From contig CAWIVF010000001.1 in NCBI GenBank assembly GCA_963839535.1, positions 1 through 64,000 on the forward strand: a stretch of 64,000 nt of DNA. The letters are read 5' to 3'. Origin of the DNA: RHKX01 sp963839535. GTDB lineage: Bacteria > Actinomycetota > Thermoleophilia > Solirubrobacterales > 70-9. Of the stretch, positions 37,480 to 47,094 are shown piece after piece. Both the position numbers and the translations under genes were made by a program. Within the stretch, counting starts at the first letter, position 1, and each line of letters begins with the position of its first letter. The notes beneath the pieces are model-generated. The model did not search any database, was not told the DNA's origin, and saw only the letters and a program-made list of their open reading frames with translations.

Positions 37480-40275
37480 GCGCCACCGCGCAGCTGGTCG
37501 AGCGCGACCGGGAGCTGGACCAGCTCGAGACGACGCTGACCTCGATCTCGGAGGGGGACGGCCACGTCGTCGTCGTCGAGGGCCCGGCGGGGATGGGCAA
37601 GAGCGCGCTGATCGCCGAGGCCAGGACGTCCGCGGCGGGGCACGGGTTCCGGGTGCTGGCGGCGCGCGGGAGCGAGCTCGAGGTCGACTACCCCTTCGGG
37701 GTCGTGCGCCAGCTCTTCGAGGCGCCGCTCGCGGATGCCGGGGCTCGGGAGACCGCGTTCGCCGACGCTGCCGCGCCGGCGGCCGGCCTCTTCCAGTCCG
37801 CCTCCGAGCCGGCCGAGCCCCCGACCGGCGCCGTCTCGTTCTCGATCCTCCACGGCCTCTACTGGATGACGCTGAACCTCGCCGCCGAGCAGCCGACGCT
37901 GCTGGTGGTGGACGACCTCCACTGGTGCGACCGGCCGTCGCTGCGATATCTCGCCTACCTCGTCAACCGCCTGGAGGGCACGAGCATCGGGATCGTCGCC
38001 GGCCTGCGCGACACCGATCCCGGCACGGACCCGGCGCTGATCGGCGACATCGTCGGCGGGCCGGCGGCGGTGTCGATCCGGCCGCGGCCGCTCAGCTCCG
38101 CGGCGGTGAACGAGGTGGTGGCGCAGCGCTTCGAGCAGCCCGCCGACGACGTCTTCGCGGCGGCGTGCGAGCGGGCCACCGCCGGCAACCCGCTGCTCCT
38201 GCAGCAGCTGCTCGGCGGCCTTCAGCTCGAGGGCGCCACGCCGACCTCCAGGGACGCGAGCGCGATCTCCGACGTCGGCCCCCGCGTGGTGGCCAGGTCG
38301 GTGCTCGGGCGGCTCGGCAGGCTGCCCGCGGAGGCGACCGCCACGGCCCGCGCGGTGGCGATCCTCGGCGACGGCGCCGACGTCTCGACCGTCGCCGCCC
38401 TCGCCGGTCAGGAGCTCGCCGAGGTGGCGCAGATGACCGGGGCGCTCGCTCAGGCCGAGATCCTGCGGGCCGGCTCGCCGCTCGGGTTCGCCCATCCCGT
38501 CGTCGCCGAGGTGATCCTGCAGGACATCCCCGCCGCCGAGCGCCAGCTCCAGCACAAGCGGGCGGCGAAGCTGATCGAGGACGCCGGCGGCTCCTCCGAG
38601 CGGGTGGCCGCGCAGCTGCTGGCCGCCCCGCCGATCGGGGAGGAGTGGGCGATCGACCGGCTCGCCGAGGCCGCGATCATGGCGACGGCCAGCGGCGCCG
38701 CCGACAGCGCCGTGACGTACCTGACCAGGATGCTGGCCGAGCCCCTTCCGGCCGACCGGCGGCCGAACGTGCTGCTCCAGCTCGGCATGTCCGAGGCCGG
38801 CACCGGCGGACCGCACGCCATCGAGCATCTGACCCAGGCCTACCGGACCCTGGACTCGCCGGAGGCCCGGGGCTACGCGGCCTACGCCCTCAGCCGGTCC
38901 CTGCTCTTCGTCGGCGAGGCCCAGCGCGCCGCCGACCTGGCCGCCGAGGCTCGGCTGGACCTGCCCGAGTCGGCAGCCGACATCGGGAGGATCGTCGAAT
39001 CGGCGGAGCTGATCTCCGTCTACTTCGGCGCCAAGGTCCCCGACGCCGAGGCGCGCTACGAGCGGCTGCGGTCGATGCCCGAGGATCCGGAGGGAGGCGA
39101 GGCGGTGCTGGCCGCGGCGGCCTCCTACGACTGGCTCTACCGGGGCGGCACGGCGGAGGAGTGCGCTGCAGCTCGCGTCCTCGGCGATCGAGCGGGCCGC
39201 GCGGATGGAGCTCGACACCGGCCTCACCTGGATCGTGGCCAACGTCGTCCTCGTCGCCGCCGAGCGGCCGGAGGCCATGGAGATGTGGGACCGCGCGCTC
39301 GCCCGCTCCCACAAGCAGGGCGGGATGTTCGGGGTGATGACCGTCCACCTCTGGCGCGGGTTCACCCAGCTCCGCCACGGCGAGCTCCGCGAGGCGGAGG
39401 AGTCGCTGCGGGCCGGCATCGAGCAGATCAACCTGCTCGGCGGGGCGACGCTCGACTACGCCCACGGGCTGCTCTCGACCACCCTGCTCGAGCAGGGGAA
39501 GCTCGACGAGGCGGAGGAGGCGCTCCACGAGATCGCCCGGCCCGAGGGCATCGGGGACGGCGCTCTGATCTGGCGGGTCGGTGAGATCGAGGTCCTGCTG
39601 GCCCGCGGGCGCGCCGAGGAGGCCCTCGCCGCGGCGGAGACCCACGCCGAGCTCTGCGACTGGCGCATCAACCCGGCCTTCGCCACCAGCCTCTCGCTCA
39701 AGGCGCGCGCGCTCGACAAGCTCGGCAGGAGGGAGGAGGCCGAGGAGGTGCTCGAGCTGGAGCTCGAGCGCGCCGAGCGCTGGGGTGCTCCCGGGACGGT
39801 CGGCCGGACGCTGCGCCTGCTCGGCGAGATCCGCGGGGAGCGCGGCCTCGATGACCTCGAGCGCGCGATCGAGCTGCTCGAGCGCTCGCCGATGAAGCTG
39901 GAGCTCGGCCGCGCGCTGGCGGCCCTCGGGGCGGCGCAGCGGCGCGGGCGCAAGCAGAGCGAGGCTCGCGAGCCCCTGCGGCGGGCCTACGAGCTGGCCG
40001 AGGCCTGCGGAGCCGATCCGCTGGCGGCGCAGGCCCGGACCGAGCTGCACGCCAGCGGCGCGCGGCCGCGCTCGAGCGCACTCAGCGGGCCGGCGTCACT
40101 GACGGCATCGGAGAAGCGCGTCACCGACCTCGCGCTCGAGGGCCAGACGAACAAGCAGATCGCCCAGACCCTCTACGTCACCCCGAAGACGGTCGAGGTC
40201 CACCTCTCGAACGCCTACCGGAAGCTGGAGATCAGCTCCCGCCGCGAGCTTGCCTCGGTCCTGACCCCGAGCTAG
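37476..40275 (+). CDS. LAL-type LuxR regulator, copy 2 (one frame break)
   Basis: ~932 aa from GTG 37476 (GTGA overlap with copy 1). The same layout as copy 1, segment by segment: VVVEGPAGMGKSALI, ARGSELEVDYPFGVVRQLFE, LLVVDDLHWCDRPSLRYLAYL, DTDPGTDPALIGDI, AAGNPLLL-like AGNPLLLQQLL, and the HTH with TNKQIAQTLYVTPKTVEVHLS. One break near 39165 (TGCGCTG; dropping G restores AEECLQLAS). The high similarity along the full length shows a tandem duplication. The stop overlaps the end of the convergent CCG-protein gene by 4 bp. Confidence 0.92.
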
Positions 40276-41165
40276 GCGAGAGCGGCGATGCGGTCGTTGA
40301 CCGCGAGGGTCGAAGCGATGTGCTTCGGCATCCCCAGCTGCTTCGGCTCGAAGCCGAGGGCCAGGCCGACGAGCTGCGGCAGGTGCAGGACGGCGAGGCC
40401 GAGGTCGCGGCCGACGACCTTCGCCGCCTCCGGCTGCTGCATGTCGAGGTTGAGGTGGCAGAGCGGGCACGGCGTGACGAGGCAGTCGGCGCCGGCGTCC
40501 ATCGCGTCGCCGACGTGGGTGCCGGCCTGCTTCAGCGACGTCTCGCGGTTCATCGTGATCACCGGGAAGCCGCAGCAGCGCCGGGCGCCGTCGTAGTCGA
40601 CGACCTCGCCGCCGAGGGCCTCGATCACGCGCTCGAGGTAGAGGTCGCGGTCGGGGTGCTCGTCGTAGCCGAGGCGCGTCTTCGGCCGCAGCACGTAGCA
40701 GCCGTAGAACGGGCCGACCCGCAGGCCGCCGAGCGGCCGCTTGACCTTCTCCTTGAGCTTGTCGAGGCCGTAGTCCTCGACGAGCAGCCAGAGGAAGTTC
40801 TTGTTCGTCCAGCCGTCGGCGGCCTTCTTGTACTCGAGCCCCTCGGGCGCGAGCGCCTCGTTGATGTGGGCGCGGTAGGCGGAGTCGGCGTCGAGCCGCT
40901 CCTGGCACTCCGACTGGGCGCCCTGGCAGGTCGAGCAGATGTTGACCATCGCCAGGCCGGTCTCCTGGGCGAGGGCGAAGGTGCGGGCGTTGAGGCTGTC
41001 GGCGAGCTCCTGGTTGTGCTCGGCGATCACGCCGGCGCCGCAGCAGCTCGCGCGATCGAGGGTGACGAGCTCGATCCCGAGCGCGTCGGCGGTGAGCTCC
41101 ATCGAGCCATGCAGCTCAGGGGTGAAGCCGCGGGACACGCAGCCGGGCCAGTAGGCGAGTTTCAT
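40272..41165 (-). CDS. CCG-domain (HdrB/SdhE-like) subunit of the second succinate dehydrogenase/fumarate reductase
   Basis: 297 aa, intact. Two cysteine-rich CCG repeats: RASCCGAG with ICSTCQGA (residues ~41-90) and RRCCGFP with TPCPLC (~195-235), plus an early YWPGCVSRG. In heterodisulfide-reductase subunit B and the SdhE subunit of type E succinate:quinone reductases, such repeats bind a noncubane [4Fe-4S] cluster and replace the membrane cytochrome. It lies 25 bp after the iron-sulfur subunit gene, last in the operon. The electron acceptor (quinone or thiol) is inferred only. Confidence 0.85.
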   Translation of the reverse strand: MKLAYWPGCVSRGFTPELHGSMELTADALGIELVTLDRASCCGAGVIAEHNQELADSLNARTFALAQETGLAMVNICSTCQGAQSECQERLDADSAYRAHINEALAPEGLEYKKAADGWTNKNFLWLLVEDYGLDKLKEKVKRPLGGLRVGPFYGCYVLRPKTRLGYDEHPDRDLYLERVIEALGGEVVDYDGARRCCGFPVITMNRETSLKQAGTHVGDAMDAGADCLVTPCPLCHLNLDMQQPEAAKVVGRDLGLAVLHLPQLVGLALGFEPKQLGMPKHIASTLAVNDRIAALA

Positions 41166-41190
41166 GCGGGTACCTCCGGGTTCCTGCTGA

Positions 41191-42441
41191 TCAGCTTTGA
41201 CTCTGTGCTTGGGAGGGGGCCTCGAGATCGGCCGCGGGGACCTCCTGGACGTTGAGCTTGTCCTCCTCCTCGCCGCCCTCCCCGATCACGTAGAGGTTGA
41301 GCTCGATGCCGCTCTCCTCGGCCCGCTCGTAGATCCGCTTGACGTGACCCTGGGACTCGCCGGGAAGCTTGTGGTGCACGCCCGGGATCAGCTTCGGGAC
41401 CGAGCGCATCTTGCCGGTGCGGATGCCGCGGATCGCGGTCGGGATCGACTGGAACAGGCCCTTGATCGAGGCCAGCGAGGGCATCAGCTTGCCCTTCACG
41501 CCGGGGGCGTAGGACTCCTGGAGCAGCAGCGACTCGTCGAGCGTGCCCTTCTTCTCGATGATCTTGACGAAGGCGATCTCGTGGCTGTGGCCGTTGTTGA
41601 CGTCCTTGACGCCGTGCTCGCCGCCCGCCAGGCGCCGCAGGCGCATGATCTGGTTCATCGGGGCGACGCCCTTCGGGCAGGCCTCGATGCACGAGAAGCA
41701 GTGGGTGCAGTCGTAGATCCCGTGCGGGTCGTTGGCGAGGTCGTAGAGGCGCTCGGTCGTCTGGCCGTCGCGCGGGTCGCCGACGAAGCGGTAGGCCTTC
41801 GCGAGCGCGGCCGGGCCGATGAAGTCGGGGTCGGCCTCCATCGAGAGGCAGGCGGAGACGCAGGCGCCGCACTGGATGCAGGCCACCGACTGGGTCACGT
41901 CGACCATCGCCTCGGCGGGGACGATGTACTCGCGCTCCGGCGGCGGTCCGGACGGCAGCAGCCACGGCGTCACGCGGCGGTACTTCTCCCAGTGCGTCGA
42001 CTCCATGTCGGTCACCAGGTCCTTGATCACCGGCATGTTCCCCATCGGCTCGACGGTAATACCCGATCTCGGGCTTCGCGCCGTTCCCCGGACGAGGGGC
42101 GTGCTGACGCCCTGCGCGGCATCCCCCTCGCGGCCGATCGGCCCGCTGGCGTTCGAGCGGGCGATCCGGGCCGCCTCGTCAGCCGCCTCGCCGAGCTGGG
42201 TCTTGCAGGCGAGCGTGGACTGGCCGTTGACCTTGACCCCGCAGGAGCCGCAGATCGCCGCCCGGCAGGAGCAGCGGACCGCAAGCGTCCCGTCCTGGTC
42301 GTTCTTCGCCTGGAGCAGGCCGTCGAGGACCGAGAGGGTGGGGTCGAGGTCGACGTCGAACGTCTCCCAGTACGCCCCGCGCTCCTCGTCCTCGGAGGCC
42401 TCCGGCTGGTAGCGGCGGACCTTGAGCGTGTAGCCGGCCAT
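41191..42441 (-). CDS. Iron-sulfur subunit of second succinate dehydrogenase/fumarate reductase, extended
   Basis: 416 aa, starting directly after the flavoprotein stop. N-terminal [2Fe-2S] domain: RCSCRAAICGSCGVKVNG and LACKTQ (~57-85). C-terminal dicluster domain: ACIQCGACVSACLSME (~188-203) and DCTHCFSCIEACPKGV (~246-261). The protein is ~150 residues longer than standard SdhB, because of a C-terminal tail (~300-416) and a linker of ~35 residues (ARSNASGPIGREG...) between the [2Fe-2S] part and EPMGNMPVIKDLV. It passes electrons from the flavoprotein to the CCG subunit. Confidence 0.9.
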   Translation of the reverse strand: MAGYTLKVRRYQPEASEDEERGAYWETFDVDLDPTLSVLDGLLQAKNDQDGTLAVRCSCRAAICGSCGVKVNGQSTLACKTQLGEAADEAARIARSNASGPIGREGDAAQGVSTPLVRGTARSPRSGITVEPMGNMPVIKDLVTDMESTHWEKYRRVTPWLLPSGPPPEREYIVPAEAMVDVTQSVACIQCGACVSACLSMEADPDFIGPAALAKAYRFVGDPRDGQTTERLYDLANDPHGIYDCTHCFSCIEACPKGVAPMNQIMRLRRLAGGEHGVKDVNNGHSHEIAFVKIIEKKGTLDESLLLQESYAPGVKGKLMPSLASIKGLFQSIPTAIRGIRTGKMRSVPKLIPGVHHKLPGESQGHVKRIYERAEESGIELNLYVIGEGGEEEDKLNVQEVPAADLEAPSQAQSQS

Positions 42442-44152
42442 CTAGTAAGTCCTCTCCTGCGGTTGCCAGTCGGTGATCGTCACCGGTGAGTAGTCGAGCT
42501 TCGGGCCGTCGCCGTTCTGCGAGACGTCGATGTGCTTGAGCCACTCCTCGTCGTTGCGCTCCGGGTAATCGGTGCGGAACTGCGCGCCGCGGCTCTCCTT
42601 GCGCTCGAGCGCGGCCATGCAGGTCGCCTCGGCCTGGTCGAGCATGTTCTCGAGCTCCAGCGCGCCGAGCACGTCCTGGTTGAAGATCGTTCCGCGGTCG
42701 TCGATGTAGGCGGACTTCGCCTCCTCCTTGAGCCGCTTGACGATCTCGAGCGCCTCGCTGATGCCCTCCTCGTCGCGGAACACGGCGACCTTGCCGTCCA
42801 TCGTCGCGCCGAGCTCGGCCTTGATCTCGGAGACGCGCCTGCCCGAGCCGCGCTCCCGGCTGACGATCCGGTCGACCCGGGCCTGCTCGTCGGCGAGGAC
42901 GCTGCGGGAGACGCGATCGTGACCGCGGCCCTGCGCGCGCTTGGCCGCGTCCTCGCCGGAGCGGCGGCCGAAGATCAGCGTGTCGAGCAGGGAGTTGGCG
43001 CCGAGGCGGTTGCCGCCGTGGACCGAGACGCAGGCGACCTCGCCGGCGGCGTAGAGGCCCTCGACGTTGGAGCGGCCCCAGATGTCGGTCTTGACGCCGC
43101 CCATCGTGTAGTGGTTGCCGGGCTTGATGTGGATCGGCTCGCGGGTGATGTCGACGCCGGCGAAGTCGCGGCCGACGAGGACGATCTCGCGCAGCGCCTC
43201 GTGGATCCGCTTGCGCGGCACGACCGTGATGTCCAGCGCGACGGTGCCGTCGGGGAAGCCGCGGCCCTCGTTGATCTCGGTCTGCTCGGCGCGGGAGACG
43301 ACGTCGCGGGAGGCGAGCTCCATCTTGTTGGGCGCGTAGCGCTCCATGAACCGCTCGCCCTTGGCGTTGAGCAGGTGGGCGCCCTCGCCGCGGGCTCCCT
43401 CCGTGATCAGGAAGCCCTTGCCCGCCAGCGTCGTCGGGTGGTACTGGATCATCTCCATGTCCATCAGCTTCGCCCCGGCGCGGTAGGCCATCGCGATCCC
43501 GTCGCCGGTGCAGATCAGCGCGTTGGTGGTCGGCTGCCAGATCTGCCCGTTGCCGCCGGAGGCGAGGATCACGCTCTTCGCCTCGAACAGCTCCATCGCG
43601 CCGTCCTTGATGTTGCGGGTGACCGCGCCGACGCAGTGGCCCTGCGTCGTTCATCGCAAGCTCGGTCGTGAACCACTCCTCGTAGCGGTCGATCAGGTCC
43701 GCGTGCTTCATCAGCTGCTCGTAGAGCGTGTGCATGATCGCCTGGCCGGTGATGTCCGCCACGTAATAGGTGCGGGCGACGGAGGCGCCGCCGAAGGCGC
43801 GGGTGCCGAGCTCGCCCTTCTCGTTGCGGTGGAAGGTGACGCCCATGTGCTCGAGGTTGAGCAGCTCGTCGGGCGCCTCGCGGCACATGATCTCGATCGC
43901 GTCCTGGTCGCCGAGGTAGTCGGAGCCCTTGATCGTGTCGAAGGCGTGCGACTCCCAGGAGTCATCGACGTTCAGCGCGGCGTTGATCCCGCCCTGCGCG
44001 GCGTTGGAGTGGGAGCGGACCGGGTGGACCTTGCTGATGATCCCCACCGACGCGCCTGCCTGAGCGGCGGCGAGCGCCGCCCGCTGTCCCGCGAGTCCGG
44101 CGCCGATCACAAGTACGTCGTGGGCGGGCACGGCGCGGCATGTTATTCGCAT
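42442..44152 (-). CDS. Flavoprotein subunit of second succinate dehydrogenase/fumarate reductase (one frame break)
   Basis: ~569 aa from ATG 44152, chosen because DVLVIGAGLAGQRAALAAAQ starts the FAD fold a few codons later; the longer upstream frame is non-coding. VRSHSNAAQGGINAAL contains the His that binds FAD covalently in the family, and CVSVHGGNRLGANSLLD the dicarboxylate-binding segment. The C-terminus (RDEEGISEALEIVKRLKEEAK, YPERNDEEWLKHI) is the SdhA helical domain. One +1 break near 43648 (AGGGCC; dropping G restores the frame). It oxidises succinate or reduces fumarate. Confidence 0.92.
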
Positions 44153-44392
44153 CGGCAGTCCGCCTGGATTGAGCGCGATCGCGCTCGGCGTCCGGGCGGG
44201 CTCGAAAGTGGGTTTGGGCTGGGGAGGGGGTGGTGGCACGGCCCCACAGGCTGGGTGGCTGATTAGTTCGATTGGGTCGAACTTTTCCGCCAGCGAGCAG
44301 GTCCGGGCGGCCAAACTGGCTCGCGAGGACCGGGTGGCAGATAACTGTCGCCCAGGGACAGTTTTCTGCCAGCGAGCGCGCGGGTGTTCGTC
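44153..44392. promoter_or_regulatory. Intergenic region between the two sdh modules with inverted repeats
   Basis: A 240-bp gap with lower GC than its surroundings. It contains GTTCGA-TTGGG-TCGAAC (44266-44282), a perfect 6-bp inverted repeat ~115 bp upstream of the second flavoprotein, which could be an operator. It also holds the long hairpin listed separately. CCAGCGAGC occurs twice (about 44290 and 44369). No clear -35/-10 pair is seen. The region probably ends the first sdh transcript and starts or regulates the second. Confidence 0.45.
44336..44370 (-). terminator. Long hairpin after the first sdh operon
   Basis: GGCAGATAACTGTC pairs with GACAGTTTTCTGCC (13 of 14 bp) around the 7-base loop GCCCAGG. 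It lies ~25 bp after the proposed sdhB stop. No T-tract follows on the minus strand, so it may be a terminator, a processing site or a regulator site. Confidence 0.55.
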
Positions 44393-45167
44393 CTACTGGG
44401 GCTTTACCGCGCCTCCGTCGCGCTCGCAGCCGGTGGATCATCGCCTTGCGGTAGTCCTGGTAGAGCTCGCCGATCACCTTGATCGAGATCTCCTGCGGGC
44501 AGACCGCCTGGCATTCGCCGTGGTTCGAGCAGCCGCCGAAGCCCTCGGCGTCGTGCTGGGCGACCATGTCGTGGGCGCGGTCGTAGCGCTCCGGCTCGCC
44601 CTGGGGGAGGGAGTTGAGGTGGGCGACCTTGGCGCCCGTGAACAGCATCGCCGAGCCGTTCGGGCAGGCGGCCACGCAGGCGCCGCAGCCGATGCAGATC
44701 GCCGCGTCCATCGCGTGCTCCTGGTCTTCCGGACGCACCGGATTCGAGTTCGGCTCCGGCTTCGGGCCCGCGGTGACGGAGATGTAGCCGCCGGCCTCGA
44801 TGATCCGATCGAGGGGGCTGCGGTCGACGACGAGGTCCTTGAGCACGGGGAAGGCGGCGTTGCGGAACGGCTCGACCGAGATCTCGGCGCCGTCGGGGAA
44901 GTCGCGCATGTAGGTCTGGCAGCTCGTCACCCGCCGCGGGCCGTGCGGGACGCCGTCGATCAGCAGGTCGCAGGAGCCGCAGATCCCCTCCATGCAGTCG
45001 CGGTCGTAGGCGATCGCCGTGCCGCCGTCGCTGACGATCTTCTCGTTGAGCACGTCGAGCATCTCGAGGAACGAGGCCTCGGCGTCGATGTCGGCGACCT
45101 CGTGGCGCTCGAACTCGCCCGCGTCACCGCTGCCGCCCTGACGCCAGACCTTCAGCGTGAAGTCCAT
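44393..45167 (-). CDS. sdhB: Succinate dehydrogenase iron-sulfur subunit (type B module)
   Basis: ~257 aa from ATG 45167, 10 bp after sdhA. [2Fe-2S]: DCMEGICGSCDLLIDG and SCQTYM. [4Fe-4S]: AAICIGCGACVAACPNGSA. [3Fe-4S]: CSNHGECQAVCPQEIS. The end of the conserved part is VIGELYQDYRKAMIHRLRAR. In the given frame the sequence then runs on as Arg-rich non-homologous residues to 43962, across the next gene. Assuming one extra base near 44420, the frame stops at 44393 (...VKPQ), which I use as the end. It links the flavoprotein to the cytochrome b anchor. Confidence 0.85.
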
Positions 45168-45177
45168 CGGCCGCCTC

Positions 45178-47094
45178 TCACTTGTAGCTCCTGGTGGTGG
45201 GCTCGACCTCGTTGAACTCGAGCTCCTCGAACTGCAGCTCCGGCTCGGCGTCCGGCCCCGCGTGCTCCCAGACGGAGACCTTCGCGAAGCTCTCGTCGTC
45301 GCGCACCGCCTCGCCGTCGTCGGTCTGGTGCTCCTCGCGCAGGTGGCTCCCGCACGACTCGTCGCGCTCGATCGCGTCGCGGCACATCAGCTCGGCGAGC
45401 TCGAGGAAGTCGGCGACCCGGCCGGCGTACTCGAGCGTCTGGTTGAGCTCGTCGCCGCTGCCGCTGATCCGCAGGTCCGACCAGAACTCGTCGCGCAGCT
45501 CCCGCACCTCGCCGATCGCCTCCCGCAGCCCCTCGGCGTCCCGCGTGATCCCGCACTTGTCGAGCATCAGCGCCCCGAGCCGCCGGTGGAAGACGCTCGG
45601 CGGCGTCGTCCCGCCGACCGCCATCAGCTTCTCGACTCCCTCCCTGGCGCCGGCCACCGCCTTCTCGTAGGCGGGGTTGCCGGCATCGCACTCGTCGTCG
45701 AGGCCGGCCAGGTAGTCGGTGACGGTGTGGGGCAGGATGAAGTAGCCGTCGGCGAGGCACTGCATCATCGCGCTCGCCCCGAGCCGGTTGGCGCCGTGGT
45801 CGGAGAAGTTCGCCTCGCCGATCGCGAACAGGCCGGGGATCGTCGTGTGCAGCTCGTAGTCGACCCAGAGCCCGCCCATCGAGTAGTGCGGGGCGGGGTA
45901 GATCTTCATCGGGGTCTCCCAGGGCGAGTCCCCCGTGATCCGCTCGTACATCGAGAAGAGGTTCCCGTAGCGGCCCGCGATCGTCTCGGCGCCCTTCTTC
46001 TCGATCGCGTCGGCGAAGTCGAGGTAGACGCCGCGCCCGGTCGAGCCGACCCCGAGGCCCTCGTCGCAGACGATCTTCGCCTGCCGTGACGCGACGTCCC
46101 GCGGAACCAGGTTCCCGTATCTGGGGTAGCGCTCCTCGAGGTAGTAGAAGCGGTCCTCCTCGGGGATGTCCTGCGGCGGCCGCTCCTCGTCCTTGTCCTT
46201 GGGGACCCAGATGCGCCCGTCGTTGCGCAGCGACTCGCTCATCAGGGTCAGCTTCGACTGGTAGTCGCCCGACTGCGGGATGCAGGTCGGGTGGATCTGG
46301 GTGAAGCAGGGGTTGGCGAACGCGGCCCCGCGCTTGTGCGCCCGCCAGATCGCCGTCGCGTTCGAGTTCTTGGCGTTCGTCGAGAGGTAGTAGACGTTGC
46401 AGTACCCGCCCGTGGCGAGGACCACGGCGTCGGCGGGGCAGGCCTCGAGCTCGCCGGTGACCAGGTTGCGGGCGACGATCCCGCGCGCCCGGCCGTCGAC
46501 GATCACGAGGTCGAGCATCTCGTGGCGCGGGTGGATCTCCGCCGCTCCGTCGTGGACCTGCTTCTGCAGCGACTGGTAGGCGCCGAGGAGCAGCTGCTGG
46601 CCGGTCTGGCCGCGGCAGTAGAAGGTCCGCTCGACGAGGACGCCGCCGAAGCTGCGGGTCGCGAGCATGCCGCCGTACTCGCGGTTGAAGGGGACGCCCT
46701 GGGCGACCGCCTGGTCGATGATCCCGGTCGAGAGCTCGGCCAGCCGCCAGACGTTCGCCTCCCGCGAGCGGAAGTCGCCGCCCTTGATCGTGTCGACGAA
46801 GAGCCGGTGGACCGAGTCGCCCTCGTTGGCGTAGTCCTTGGTCGCGTTGATCCCGCCCTGGGCGGCGATCGAATGGGCCCGGCGAGCGGAGTCCTGGTAG
46901 CAGTAGCAATCGACCCGGTAGCCCATCCCGGCCAGGGTGGCGGCGGCGCTGGCCCCGGCGAGCCCGGTGCCGACGACGATCACCTTGTACTCGTTGCGGT
47001 TGCGCGGGCCGACGAGCTTGTGGCCGTCGAGCCAGTTGTGCCACTTCTCGCCGATCTCGCCGGCGGGGATCTTCGGATCGAGCTCGATGCTCAT
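45178..47094 (-). CDS. sdhA: Succinate dehydrogenase flavoprotein subunit (type B module)
   Basis: 638 aa, intact, ATG 47094 overlapping the sdhC stop (ATGA). VIVVGTGLAGASAAATLAGMG binds FAD, ARRAHSIAAQGGINA holds the His for covalent flavin, FSDHGANRLGASAMMQ is the substrate-site segment, and FYCRGQTGQQLLLGAY lies between. The N-terminal PKIPAGEIGEKWHNWLDGHKLVG and the long C-terminus (LRISGSGDELNQTLEYAGRV) match the Bacillus/Bacteroidetes-type (type B) enzymes. It catalyses succinate to fumarate, or the reverse, in the TCA cycle and respiration. Confidence 0.96.
   Translation of the reverse strand: MSIELDPKIPAGEIGEKWHNWLDGHKLVGPRNRNEYKVIVVGTGLAGASAAATLAGMGYRVDCYCYQDSARRAHSIAAQGGINATKDYANEGDSVHRLFVDTIKGGDFRSREANVWRLAELSTGIIDQAVAQGVPFNREYGGMLATRSFGGVLVERTFYCRGQTGQQLLLGAYQSLQKQVHDGAAEIHPRHEMLDLVIVDGRARGIVARNLVTGELEACPADAVVLATGGYCNVYYLSTNAKNSNATAIWRAHKRGAAFANPCFTQIHPTCIPQSGDYQSKLTLMSESLRNDGRIWVPKDKDEERPPQDIPEEDRFYYLEERYPRYGNLVPRDVASRQAKIVCDEGLGVGSTGRGVYLDFADAIEKKGAETIAGRYGNLFSMYERITGDSPWETPMKIYPAPHYSMGGLWVDYELHTTIPGLFAIGEANFSDHGANRLGASAMMQCLADGYFILPHTVTDYLAGLDDECDAGNPAYEKAVAGAREGVEKLMAVGGTTPPSVFHRRLGALMLDKCGITRDAEGLREAIGEVRELRDEFWSDLRISGSGDELNQTLEYAGRVADFLELAELMCRDAIERDESCGSHLREEHQTDDGEAVRDDESFAKVSVWEHAGPDAEPELQFEELEFNEVEPTTRSYK

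Noticed and set aside
44266..44282. T-loop of a second tRNA (GTTCGA)
   Set aside because: The sequence is a simple inverted repeat; no acceptor, D or anticodon stems can be folded around it.
42179..44314. 711-aa flavoprotein ORF from 44314
   Set aside because: The N-terminal extension before ATG 44152 lies in the hairpin-containing intergenic region, and the C-terminal part after 43648 is out of frame. The real gene is 42442-44152 with one correction.
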